Positions 1 to 5,916 of a DNA stretch of 10,502 nucleotides are shown one piece after another. The DNA lies in the NCBI GenBank assembly GCA_902766185.1, contig CACXCQ010000330.1, forward strand, positions 1 to 10,502. Direction: 5' to 3'. The translations under genes and the position numbers were made by a program. The stretch comes from an uncultured Eubacteriales bacterium (GTDB lineage: Bacteria > Bacillota > Clostridia > Peptostreptococcales > Anaerovoracaceae). Each line of letters opens with the position of its first letter. Positions within the stretch are counted from its first letter, which is position 1. The notes under the pieces are model-generated. The model ran no database searches, was not told the origin of the DNA, and worked only from the letters and a program-made list of their open reading frames with translations.

Positions 1-552
1 ATAAAGATGATTTCGACGTCGGGCGACAAGCCGGTCGATATGCTCACCGACAAGCTTGGGAAAGCAGGAGGCTTTGATGCATTGTATAAAGTAGTGGTGA
101 TGGATAAGGACGATTCGATCAGAGCCCTGACGGATGAGTACGGCTTCGGCGGCAGTGAGGCTGCAGAGCTGGAGGCTTTACTGCATCCGAGCGACCCGAG
201 GGAAGTCTACCTCGCGATGTATGAGACCATGACCGAACAGCTCGGGGTCTTCGAGTACTACGGGAACTGGGACTATGACGGGGAGAACATGGTGCCGGTT
301 AAAACTGTGCACACGTCGCTGCCGGACGGGAGCGATGATATTAGTTCGACCGATAAGGAGGTGCAGGAGTTCTTCGAGAAGAGGCAGAAAGAGATGCTGT
401 GGAGGCTCTATATCTCAGATGATACAATAAAGAAGAGCGAAGTATCGGACCCTGAGGATGACGAGGCCTCTGCCGATGAGCCAGCCTTTGAGAAAGTATT
501 TGAAGATGACGACGGCTATGTCGGCTTCAAGATCTGGAAGCTCATCTGGTAG
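1..552 (+). CDS. C-terminal part of a probable STT3-type oligosaccharyltransferase (5' end outside window)
   Basis: The frame is open from base 1 (codons ATA AAG precede the first ATG at 7) and stops with TAG at 550-552. No ribosome binding site is visible, so I read this as the 3' end of a longer gene rather than a 181-residue protein. Counting from the ATG, residues 60-91 contain HPSDPREVYLAM and then FEYYGNWDYD. This resembles the 'HP-x-x-P-x-x-VYL ... YFG-x-WDF' segment in the soluble C-terminal domain of bacterial STT3/GT66-like oligosaccharyltransferases. Those enzymes transfer a lipid-linked glycan to Asn on the outer face of the membrane. The membrane part and the catalytic WWDYG-type motif would lie upstream and cannot be checked here. 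The C-terminus is acidic (about residues 146-170) and ends in the aromatic GFKIWKLIW. The family call is from remembered motif similarity and is moderate; the reading frame itself is secure. Confidence 0.55.
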   Translation: MKMISTSGDKPVDMLTDKLGKAGGFDALYKVVVMDKDDSIRALTDEYGFGGSEAAELEALLHPSDPREVYLAMYETMTEQLGVFEYYGNWDYDGENMVPVKTVHTSLPDGSDDISSTDKEVQEFFEKRQKEMLWRLYISDDTIKKSEVSDPEDDEASADEPAFEKVFEDDDGYVGFKIWKLIW

Positions 553-560
553 GAAAGAGG

Positions 561-578
561 GTATTTGCAGCCAAATAC
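561..578. other. short perfect hairpin after the first gene
   Basis: A 7-bp perfect inverted repeat (GTATTTG ... CAAATAC) flanks the 4-base loop CAGC, nine bases after the TAG stop. The stem is AT-rich and no T-run follows directly; the nearest is TTTT at 587-590. It is therefore a weak candidate for a transcript-end structure, not a convincing intrinsic terminator. Confidence 0.4.
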
Positions 579-651
579 GGTAGACATTTTCGGCCATAAC
601 ACCGACACCCGAATGGTTGTAACTATTCCCGCGTAGCTATAAAAAAAGTAT

Positions 652-912
652 GTGTATTGGAGGAGAACCTATGAAATGGGTATCGATGGAACACCTGTCG
701 GCCCTGGGGCAAGTGCGGCAGCGGCTGATAAGGCCATCACGAGCATGAAGGCGGATACGGATCCCGCAGGCTCTGTATTCTCAACACTGAAGCTGAACTC
801 GACAAAGCAGGCGAAAACTTCGGTAACGCTCAAGTGGGCGAAGGGCTCCTGCTACGTATACGCATACGCGCAGAACGGCGTTGCCAAAAAGATCAAGGTC
901 GTTGTGAAATAA
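652..912 (+). pseudogene. internally deleted remnant of a surface protein (Fn3-like start fused to Big_2-like end)
   Basis: This 86-codon frame runs from GTG 652 to TAA 910-912; the frame is open back to 643, after a TAA at 640-642. The first part (MGIDGTPVGPGAS to TSVTLKWAK) looks like the start of an Fn3-like repeat found in large clostridial surface proteins, where it normally continues as '...LKW-x-K-V-x-G-A-x-K-Y-x-V-Y-G'. Instead it jumps directly to GSCYVYAYAQNGVAKKIKVVVK-type residues, which normally close a Big_2-like (bacterial Ig-like) module at the C-terminus of the same proteins. The inferred join is near 840-846, at the AAG/GGC codons. There is no signal peptide, and the usual N-terminal domain is missing too. 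A GGAGGAG at 659-665 is well spaced for the ATG at 671, but that frame gives only 25 codons. I take it as a decayed gene that happens to keep a frame across the deletion. A short expressed protein is possible but unlikely, since neither half-domain could fold normally. Confidence 0.6.
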
Positions 913-931
913 CCGAAACGATTCAACAGTC

Positions 932-969
932 AAAGCCTTGGGAATATCGTACATTCCCAGGGCTTTTTT
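932..969 (+). terminator. strong intrinsic terminator
   Basis: The stem has 14 pairs (left arm 932-945 AAAGCCTTGGGAAT, right arm 953-966 ATTCCCAGGGCTTT) with a single T-G wobble and a 7-base loop ATCGTAC. It runs straight into six T residues at 964-969. It lies 20 bases after the stop of the surface-protein remnant and just before the promoter of the next operon. It is a textbook Rho-independent terminator and suggests the original, larger surface-protein gene was a separately terminated unit. Confidence 0.92.
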
Positions 970-983
970 CAATCGACGTACTT

Positions 984-992
984 TGGTATAAT
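984..992 (+). promoter_or_regulatory. extended -10 promoter of the nat-yvcK-mtnN operon
   Basis: TG-G-TATAAT at 984-992 is a perfect -10 hexamer with an extended TGn element, 44 bases before the nat start codon. No good -35 hexamer is present at 16-18 bases; that position is occupied by the T-run of the preceding terminator. The extended -10 would have to carry recognition. Transcription would begin around 999-1000. I see no operator or riboswitch-like structure in the short leader. Confidence 0.6.
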
Positions 993-1036
993 TCAGTATA
1001 ACATTGACGGCTGCCCCAGCAGGAGGTTGATCATAA

Positions 1037-1843
1037 ATGGCATTTTTGTTTTCCGGTCTATATGAAGATATTCCGGATATAGATCAGTATTTGGAAAGAA
1101 TCGATTATCACGGCGATCGAAGGCCGACCCTGGATAATTTACAGGAACTCACGAGGAAGAATCTGACGCATATTCCTTATGGCAACCTGGACTTTTATCG
1201 AAATCAGAACTGTCCTTCTCTGGCTATTCCGGACATCTATGAAAAAATCGTCATCCAGCGTGGCTGCGGAGGATGTTTTGAGATCAATCTGCTGTTTTTT
1301 GCTCTCCTGCGGTCACTGGGTTACGACCTGTTCCCCGTAATCGTGAAATGCTTATTCGGCTCTGCCGATCCGGTCGTGCCGACCCATTGCGCTGCCATCG
1401 TCACCATAGATGATATCCGGTATTATGTGGACGTAGGGCTGGGTCTGCCTTCTCCGGCGGGGCCTGTGGTACTCGATGAAGGCTCAGGCTGGCAGCCGGC
1501 AGTTATTTCGCCTCACTATTATTCGTATAAAATGAATCGGGAGGGCGACACCATCCTGTTTGAAGGATGCAAAGGCAGGAAACGGATGACGATGGTGAGC
1601 TTTGTTCCTCAGCCGGTGGAAGCAGTGGATCTGATCCCTTTGAACTACTACGCCTGCATGGCAGAGACAAGTCCCGTGACTCAGGGGATCATCGTCGAGA
1701 TCTTCAGAGAAAACGGATCAGCTTGTTTACGAAAAGATAAGCTTACGATCTGTTCGGATGGTAGGGTCGAAGAAAGAACGTTGGAAACGGATGATGATCT
1801 TAATACGGCCTTACGGGAAGTATTTGGAATAGGAGGAGTGTGA
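1037..1843 (+). CDS. nat: arylamine N-acetyltransferase (NAT)
   Basis: This is a 268-residue protein, the usual length for bacterial NATs (about 260-280). The family transfers an acetyl group from acetyl-CoA to arylamines, hydrazines or related amines in the cytoplasm through a Cys-His-Asp triad. The triad is visible: C80 in RGCGGCFEIN (bacterial consensus RGGYCFE-x-N), H117 in PTHCAAIVTI and D132 in YYVDVGLG. The N-terminal IPYGNLDFY (residues 46-54) matches the conserved IPFENLD segment. One oddity is that the residue before the catalytic Cys, normally aromatic, is Gly, and C77 makes a CGGC pair with C80. The ATG at 1037 has AGGAGG at 1021-1026, ten bases upstream. It is the first gene of the operon, four bases before the next gene. 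The natural substrate is unknown: NATs in bacteria serve in xenobiotic detoxification or, as in rifamycin synthesis, in amide formation. Nothing nearby points to a biosynthetic cluster. Confidence 0.9.
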   Translation: MAFLFSGLYEDIPDIDQYLERIDYHGDRRPTLDNLQELTRKNLTHIPYGNLDFYRNQNCPSLAIPDIYEKIVIQRGCGGCFEINLLFFALLRSLGYDLFPVIVKCLFGSADPVVPTHCAAIVTIDDIRYYVDVGLGLPSPAGPVVLDEGSGWQPAVISPHYYSYKMNREGDTILFEGCKGRKRMTMVSFVPQPVEAVDLIPLNYYACMAETSPVTQGIIVEIFRENGSACLRKDKLTICSDGRVEERTLETDDDLNTALREVFGIGGV

Positions 1844-1847
1844 GAGT

Positions 1848-2132
1848 ATGTCAATCAAGTATGCGATTCTGTTCCTGGTATTGTTTGCGATAGCAAGCAT
1901 GGGAGCCGGGTTCATCAAAGGCGCGATCCAGCAGAGAAAGATCAACAAAGAAGCGGCGAAGAATGCTCCGCCTGTGGAGAAGTCATCGGAAAAGGATGAG
2001 AAGAAACCGGCTGAAAAGAAACCTGTGAAAAAACCAAAAAAGAAGCCGGAAGTCAAGAGACCAAAACGTCTGGTCGATGGATCGGCGGAGAATGCAGTTG
2101 ACGAGCAGAAGAAGCCGGAGGAGCGAAAGTGA
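1848..2132 (+). CDS. small membrane-anchored Lys/Pro-rich protein, unknown function
   Basis: This 94-residue protein has one clear N-terminal membrane segment (about residues 5-25, YAILFLVLFAIASMGAGF). A strongly basic tail follows, in which Lys, Pro and Glu dominate (KKPAEKKPVKKPKKKPEVKRP, about 52-72), ending in an acidic/basic mix. The low-complexity tail is probably unstructured. With few positive residues before the helix and a very basic region after it, the tail most likely faces the cytoplasm. I recognise no family. AGGAGG at 1831-1836 lies 11 bases before the ATG. The gene follows nat by four bases and overlaps yvcK by one base (TGATG), so its translation is probably coupled to both. 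A role as a membrane tether for a cytoplasmic partner, perhaps YvcK, is only an inference from this coupling. Confidence 0.8.
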   Translation: MSIKYAILFLVLFAIASMGAGFIKGAIQQRKINKEAAKNAPPVEKSSEKDEKKPAEKKPVKKPKKKPEVKRPKRLVDGSAENAVDEQKKPEERK

Positions 2133-3073
2133 TGAAAAAGATCGTAATTTTTGGTGGGGGTACCGGACTGTCGTGTATCCTGAATGGATTGAAACTGTTC
2201 CCGGTGGATGTGACAGCCGTCATCGCCGTCAGTGACGATGGCAGTTCGACCGGTGTTCTGCGCGAGGAATTAGATATTCCGGCAGTGGGCGATCTAGGCA
2301 AGGTGCTTCTGGCGATGGCAAATGTGGACGATGATTTCGTCAAGCTTTTGCGGTACCGGTTCGAGCAGGAAGGATCCTTGAAAAACCATCCTGTGCGAAA
2401 TGTTTTGCTGGCAGCGCTGATCGACCTGAAGGGAAACCTGACGGAAGCTTCAAAATATATGAGCCAGCTTTTGCGTGTGAAGGGTACGGTGCTCCCGATC
2501 ACGGAGGATAAGGTGGATCTGATCGGCTACGGAAAGAACGGGGAGTACGTAGGCGAAAGTGAGGTGAGCCGGAATATCGAGCGTATCGATCGGTTGGCAT
2601 ACGATCATCCGGTGGAGATCAATCCGGAGATCCCCGAGAAGATCGCGGAAGCGGACCTGATCATACTGAGTCCGGGCAGCCTTTATACGAGCACGCTGCC
2701 GCATCTGATCATCCCGGATATCCAGCGGGCGCTGGAGCAGGTGGATGCTCCCATAATGTACATCTCGAACCTGGGCACGCAGCCTGGGGAAACAGACGGA
2801 TATACAGTCAGCGATCACATAGCGGTGCTGAATCGGTATCTGGGAAAACGCAGGGTAGACGTGGTCATCGCCAATGAAGGCGATGTGGACCGGAATATCG
2901 CCGGACGTTACCGGGATGAGAACAAGTCGGTAGTGGATCTGGACCGCTATGCGGTCGAGCAGCTGGGCGCGGAGATCATCACCGATGATATCATGAGGAT
3001 CGGTGAGAACGGCTGGATCCGGCACGATGAACTGAAGACCGCGTATCTCGTCTTTTCCTATCTCATGAAGTGA
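2132..3073 (+). CDS. yvcK: YvcK/CofD-like family protein (gluconeogenesis/morphogenesis factor)
   Basis: This is a 313-residue protein, close to Bacillus YvcK (about 317). The fold is the CofD-like Rossmann type. Visible family signatures are GGGTGLS (8-14), the SDDGSSTG loop followed by LREEL (34-46), VGDLGKVLLAMA (52-63), HPVRNVLLAAL (86-96), LSPGSLYTS (179-187) and GETDGYTVSDH (219-229). Family members bind UDP-sugars such as UDP-GlcNAc and are needed for growth on gluconeogenic carbon sources and for cell-shape control. No enzymatic activity is established. The ATG at 2132 is preferred over GTG 2129 because GGAGGAG at 2117-2123 gives an 8-base spacer and the ATG overlaps the upstream stop by one base. 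The gene usually sits in a rapZ(yvcJ)-yvcK-whiA cluster; here neither partner is present and the neighbours are nat and a nucleosidase. GDLGKV replaces the commoner GD[IL]RN[VC], so this may be a divergent or second copy. Confidence 0.88.
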   Translation: MKKIVIFGGGTGLSCILNGLKLFPVDVTAVIAVSDDGSSTGVLREELDIPAVGDLGKVLLAMANVDDDFVKLLRYRFEQEGSLKNHPVRNVLLAALIDLKGNLTEASKYMSQLLRVKGTVLPITEDKVDLIGYGKNGEYVGESEVSRNIERIDRLAYDHPVEINPEIPEKIAEADLIILSPGSLYTSTLPHLIIPDIQRALEQVDAPIMYISNLGTQPGETDGYTVSDHIAVLNRYLGKRRVDVVIANEGDVDRNIAGRYRDENKSVVDLDRYAVEQLGAEIITDDIMRIGENGWIRHDELKTAYLVFSYLMK

Positions 3074-3099
3074 CGAAAAAGCAGAAGTGAGGAGAAGTG

Positions 3100-3891
3100 A
3101 TGAAACTGAGAACAATTACAGCGATCAGCATTCTGATCCTTTTCGCGTGTTTGTCATTTGCCGGATGCGCGCAAAAAGATGCGGAAACCGCAGAGGAAAC
3201 CATTGGCATCATCGGCGCAATGGAAGAAGAAGTGGCGCTTCTGAAGGATGAGGCGGAGATCACTAACACCACGACCAAGGCGGATATGGAGTACTGTGAG
3301 GGCGTGCTCGAAGATAAGAAGGTGGTCATCGTTCAGTGCGGTATGGGCAAGGTAAATGCCGGGATCTGCGCAAGTACGCTGATCGATGATTTCGGCTGCA
3401 CGAAAATCATAAACACCGGCGTTGCCGGATCGCTCGACAATAAACTCGATATCGGCGATATCGTCATATCGACCGATGCTGTTCAGCATGACTTCGATGT
3501 GGAGGCGATCGGTTTCAAGAAGGGGGAAATACCGTATACAGGAAGGTATGCCTTCCCCGCCGATAAGGCAATGCGCAAGGCAGCCCTGGAGGCGGTAAAC
3601 GAAGCCGCTTCCGATATTAAATCCTATGAAGGCAGGATCTGTTCAGGAGATCAATTCATCAGTACAGCCGAGCAAAAGGAGACCATAACGTCCAACTTCG
3701 GCGGGCTGTGCTGTGAGATGGAGGGCGCTGCCATCGCGCAGGTCTGCTACCTGAACGACACGCCTTTTGTCGTGATCCGCGCTATTTCCGACAAATCCGA
3801 CGGGTCGCATAACGTCGAATACGAAACCTTTAAGAAATCGGCCGCAAAGAACGGAGCAAAGATCGTTCAGGCAATGATGCAAAGGCTGTAA
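3100..3891 (+). CDS. mtnN: MTA/SAH nucleosidase with lipoprotein signal peptide (surface-anchored)
   Basis: This is a 263-residue protein. From about residue 35 it is a full MTA/SAH nucleosidase (Pfs/MtnN, E. coli form about 232 residues), which cleaves the N-glycosidic bond of methylthioadenosine, S-adenosylhomocysteine or 5'-deoxyadenosine to release adenine. It shows GIIGAMEEEV (36-45; E44 equals E. coli E12), INTGVAGSL (104-112), the CSGDQFI segment (181-187), CEMEGAAIA (205-213; E208 equals E174) and RAISD (227-231; D231 equals D197), so all catalytic residues are kept. Ahead of it lie MKLR, a hydrophobic run and LSFAGC, which fits the PROSITE lipobox with lipidated C23. The enzyme would sit outside the membrane, which is unusual because MtnN is normally cytoplasmic. 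GAGGAG at 3089-3094 with a 5-base spacer selects the ATG at 3100 over GTG 3097. It is the last gene of the operon, 26 bases after yvcK, and its end is embedded in a 17-bp tandem repeat. Confidence 0.9.
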   Translation: MKLRTITAISILILFACLSFAGCAQKDAETAEETIGIIGAMEEEVALLKDEAEITNTTTKADMEYCEGVLEDKKVVIVQCGMGKVNAGICASTLIDDFGCTKIINTGVAGSLDNKLDIGDIVISTDAVQHDFDVEAIGFKKGEIPYTGRYAFPADKAMRKAALEAVNEAASDIKSYEGRICSGDQFISTAEQKETITSNFGGLCCEMEGAAIAQVCYLNDTPFVVIRAISDKSDGSHNVEYETFKKSAAKNGAKIVQAMMQRL

Positions 3892-3926
3892 CGATGCAAA
3901 GGCTGTGACGGCGCAAAGACTGTGAC
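3876..3926. repeat. three 17-bp tandem repeats over the mtnN stop codon
   Basis: The units are 3876-3892 (GATGCAAAGGCTGTAAC), 3893-3909 (one change, TAA to TGA) and 3910-3926 (GGCGCAAAGACTGTGAC), followed by a partial GGCC. Unit 1 contains the last four codons of the nucleosidase gene (ATG CAA AGG CTG) and its TAA stop. Units 2 and 3 repeat that ending with TGA stops. With a 17-bp period, each copy is in a different frame. The array has no spacers and is best explained as slippage duplication. Confidence 0.9.
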
Positions 3927-3947
3927 GGCCAGGAGGGAGCAGGCGAT

Positions 3948-4010
3948 ATGCAGTACGCCTACTTCGTCACCCTGATCGTTACCGTCGCTGTCTGTTTGCA
4001 GCTCGGATGA
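3948..4010 (+). CDS. possible 20-residue hydrophobic peptide or truncated gene start
   Basis: An AGGAGGG at 3931-3937 stands ten bases before ATG 3948. The frame reads MQYAYFVTLIVTVAVCLQLG and stops with TGA at 4008-4010. The peptide is almost wholly hydrophobic with one Cys and could span a membrane. Most of it is antisense to the last codons of the minus-strand surface protein, whose beta-strand Thr/Val codons naturally read as hydrophobic on the other strand. It may be chance coding behind a leftover ribosome binding site from a lost fifth operon gene. I do not claim that it is expressed. Confidence 0.2.
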   Translation: MQYAYFVTLIVTVAVCLQLG

Positions 4011-5779
4011 TTCTCATCACCGGAGTCCGTCACTCTTACTTTCACTCTATAAGTCCCGCGCTTCAGACCTTTTTTCAGCGTGATCTTGCCGGTGGTTTTA
4101 TTGACCGTGATTTTTGATTTCCCGGTTTTATTGATCTTCTTGTAGGTCAGTTTGCCGGTTTGATTTTTGATTCGATAGGCTTTCTTTGCGGAGATCGCTT
4201 TGCTCTTCTTCAGTTTCTTCGCTTTCGATCTGATCTTGACTGTCCTGCCTTTGGCCGTCATTGCGGATGAGACGGAATCCTTGACTGCAAGTTTCGCCTC
4301 ACTGCCGCTGAGCACCGCCTGATAGTTTTCGTTGTCGCTGACGAAACAGCCAATGCTGTCCTTGGTCATCTTCCCGCCGGAGGTGAACACATCGGGGCGC
4401 TCCATTGTTATACCGATGGAAGCTTCATTGCTCAAGGCTTCTCCGACGTGGATCTTCTTGCCCGCGGGAAGATAGACGTTCTCGGCGGATGTGCCGGCCG
4501 TATTGCCTGTGATCTTTGCCGTTCCGGAGATCGCGATGGTGCTCTCGTCATAACTGCTCACGCCTCCGCGAGCCTCCGATGAGAAGTTCCCGCTGATCTC
4601 TCCGCCGCTCATCGTGAAGGAAGCGTTATGCGCGATAACGACTCCGCCGTCGTCACTCTTATTCGAATCGCTGTGAAGAGCGGCATTGTGTCTGATGGCG
4701 CCGCCCTGCATTTGGAAGACAGCACCATAGCCCAGGAACATCCCCCCGGCAGAGGCGCCCGAAAAATCACGTACTTTGCAAATGTTGCCGATGATCGCAG
4801 CGTCTCCTGACATAACAAACGAGGCTGTGCGATCTGTGCTATTGGTAGACCCGGCATATACGCCGCCGCCCCAGATCGAACGGTTGCCAAAGATGGTCCC
4901 TCCGGTCATGGTCAGGCTGGCGCCAGGTTCAATGTAGATTCCGCCTCCTCCGGGGTTATCTCCCCACGAATCTCCGCCTGTGATGTATCCGCCTTCAAAG
5001 GAGTAGTCTGTCGGGCTGTCTGAAATCGTCGCAGGTTTGCTCTCGTCAGGGAGATTGTAATAATGCGTGGTCTTCTCCGAAGCGCTGTCGATGATGTTCA
5101 GGCCGCAGGGGGACATGATGTAAAAGATACGCCCGCCGTTCTTCTGCGTAAGACTGTGATCATTCAGGTCCAGCGTTCTGGGAATGCTGCTGAAACTCGC
5201 GCTCAACACAGTTTTCGTCCTGGTCAGCTCCTGATCTTTGAGAAGCTTAAGGGTGCTGCCCTCATACCATGATTCGAACGCTGCGTCCAAGGTGCCATAA
5301 AAGTTTGTCTCTTCGAACATGGCAATACTGGCTACAGCTTTATCGGGTGGTTCCACAGACGTGCTCTTTTCCGTAGTAACGAAGACCCAGCAGAGAACAT
5401 GAGTATCGGACGGGGTCATGTGCATATAAAACGTGCTGCCTTCAGGCGCCCACTGATTCTTCTGCAGGGAGACGCCGGGATCTCTCGTCTGGATAATGTT
5501 TCCGTCACCATCGGTCAGGACCATCTTGGAAGGGTGGGATGATCTGAAATTGAAATAGACCATTTTACTGCTCTTCGCCGTATAGGAGAAGATCACTTCC
5601 TGGTTTGGTTCATTGGTGAGAAAATCTTTCTGGTTTTGTTTACCGAGCTCGACGGGGATCACTGCCGGGTCGCTGCCGGGAGCGGGCTCCTCGGCGAAAA
5701 CTGCTGACGCAGATATGACCGACATGATCAGCGCGAATGTGCAGATAAAGAATAGTTTAGCGTATTTCTTCATTTTCAT
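3959..5779 (-). CDS. secreted beta-helix surface protein with Ig-like C-terminal tail
   Basis: This is a 606-residue secreted protein of unknown function. Residues 1-29 are a signal peptide (KMKK, a hydrophobic core, SAVFA before EE). Residues 35-137 look like a beta-sandwich, possibly of the PPC type. Residues 148-215 form a head module (YGTLDAAF, GSTLKLLKD, RTLDLNDHSL) common before clostridial beta-helices. Residues 262-430 hold about five beta-helix coils with the pattern GG-[IVM]-...-MSGG-x-ISGN (TMTGGTIFGN, TMSGGEISGN, AISGTAKITGN). Residues 434-500 are a tail cap (NVYL ... ASIGI ... CFVSD). Residues 512-606 are the Lys/Thr-rich Ig-like tail (KITVNKTTGKITLKKGL, GTYRVKVRVTDSG, ending IRVTK) often found at the end of such proteins. 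There is no LPXTG or SLH motif, so the anchor is unclear. The start has AGGAGGG (5787-5793 on the minus strand) seven bases upstream. It converges on the mtnN operon and diverges from the giant plus-strand gene. Confidence 0.85.
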   Translation of the reverse strand: MKMKKYAKLFFICTFALIMSVISASAVFAEEPAPGSDPAVIPVELGKQNQKDFLTNEPNQEVIFSYTAKSSKMVYFNFRSSHPSKMVLTDGDGNIIQTRDPGVSLQKNQWAPEGSTFYMHMTPSDTHVLCWVFVTTEKSTSVEPPDKAVASIAMFEETNFYGTLDAAFESWYEGSTLKLLKDQELTRTKTVLSASFSSIPRTLDLNDHSLTQKNGGRIFYIMSPCGLNIIDSASEKTTHYYNLPDESKPATISDSPTDYSFEGGYITGGDSWGDNPGGGGIYIEPGASLTMTGGTIFGNRSIWGGGVYAGSTNSTDRTASFVMSGDAAIIGNICKVRDFSGASAGGMFLGYGAVFQMQGGAIRHNAALHSDSNKSDDGGVVIAHNASFTMSGGEISGNFSSEARGGVSSYDESTIAISGTAKITGNTAGTSAENVYLPAGKKIHVGEALSNEASIGITMERPDVFTSGGKMTKDSIGCFVSDNENYQAVLSGSEAKLAVKDSVSSAMTAKGRTVKIRSKAKKLKKSKAISAKKAYRIKNQTGKLTYKKINKTGKSKITVNKTTGKITLKKGLKRGTYRVKVRVTDSGDENHPSCKQTATVTIRVTK

Positions 5780-5800
5780 TGCAGTGCCCTCCTGGGATTT

Positions 5801-5806
5801 ATTATA
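5801..5806 (-). promoter_or_regulatory. -10 element for the 606-residue surface protein
   Basis: On the minus strand this reads TATAAT, 21 bases upstream of the start codon, with the Shine-Dalgarno sequence between them. The position 17 bases further upstream (5824-5829) reads TGGAAA, a poor -35 match. The short distance to the start codon implies a leader of roughly 15-20 bases. An activator may help this promoter, but no clear operator is visible in the shared region. Confidence 0.4.
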
Positions 5807-5884
5807 CTACCACGCTAAAGCGATTTCCACGAATTGTTCGCAGGAAGGCGAGAAGTAAATATTTGATGCGAAAGTGTGAAAAAA

Positions 5885-5916
5885 TTGACACAGTTTATAG
5901 GTGTTTATGCTAAAAT
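5885..5916 (+). promoter_or_regulatory. candidate promoter of the giant beta-helix gene
   Basis: A perfect TTGACA stands at 5885-5890, and an extended -10, TGC-TAAAAT, at 5908-5916. The hexamers are 20 bases apart, longer than the ideal 17, so either the extended -10 acts largely alone or the spacing reduces the basal strength. An alternative -10, TATGCT at 5906-5911, would give a 15-base gap. The region lies 39 bases before the start codon and back to back with the minus-strand promoter, about 80 bases away. Confidence 0.5.

Noticed and set aside
671..748. ATG with an excellent GGAGGAG five bases upstream
   Set aside because: The frame ends after 25 codons and is out of phase with the recognisable surface-protein remnant. 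The GGAGGAG is most simply part of the remnant's own codons (Trp-Arg-Arg).
971..1036. riboswitch or leader regulation before nat
   Set aside because: The likely leader is under 40 bases, too short for a known riboswitch, and no stable hairpin is visible.
2129..2134. GTG start three bases before the yvcK ATG
   Set aside because: The ATG at 2132 gives the better spacing to GGAGGAG, begins the expected MKKIVIFGGG, and overlaps the upstream stop by one base.
2450..3115. 221-codon minus-strand frame
   Set aside because: Antisense to yvcK, which has strong family motifs and good translation signals. The antisense product shows no motif.
3876..3926. CRISPR-like array
   Set aside because: The 17-bp units are directly adjacent with no spacers, and the first lies inside a coding sequence.
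3892..3958. bidirectional terminator between the convergent genes
   Set aside because: I looked for a stem-loop with a T-run and found only the tandem repeats and a purine-rich stretch; there are no paired arms of useful length.
3959..4250. LPXTG-type sortase signal at the C-terminus of the minus-strand surface protein
   Set aside because: The protein ends in ATVTIRVTK, directly after an Ig-like domain, with no LPxTG-like motif, hydrophobic segment or basic tail.
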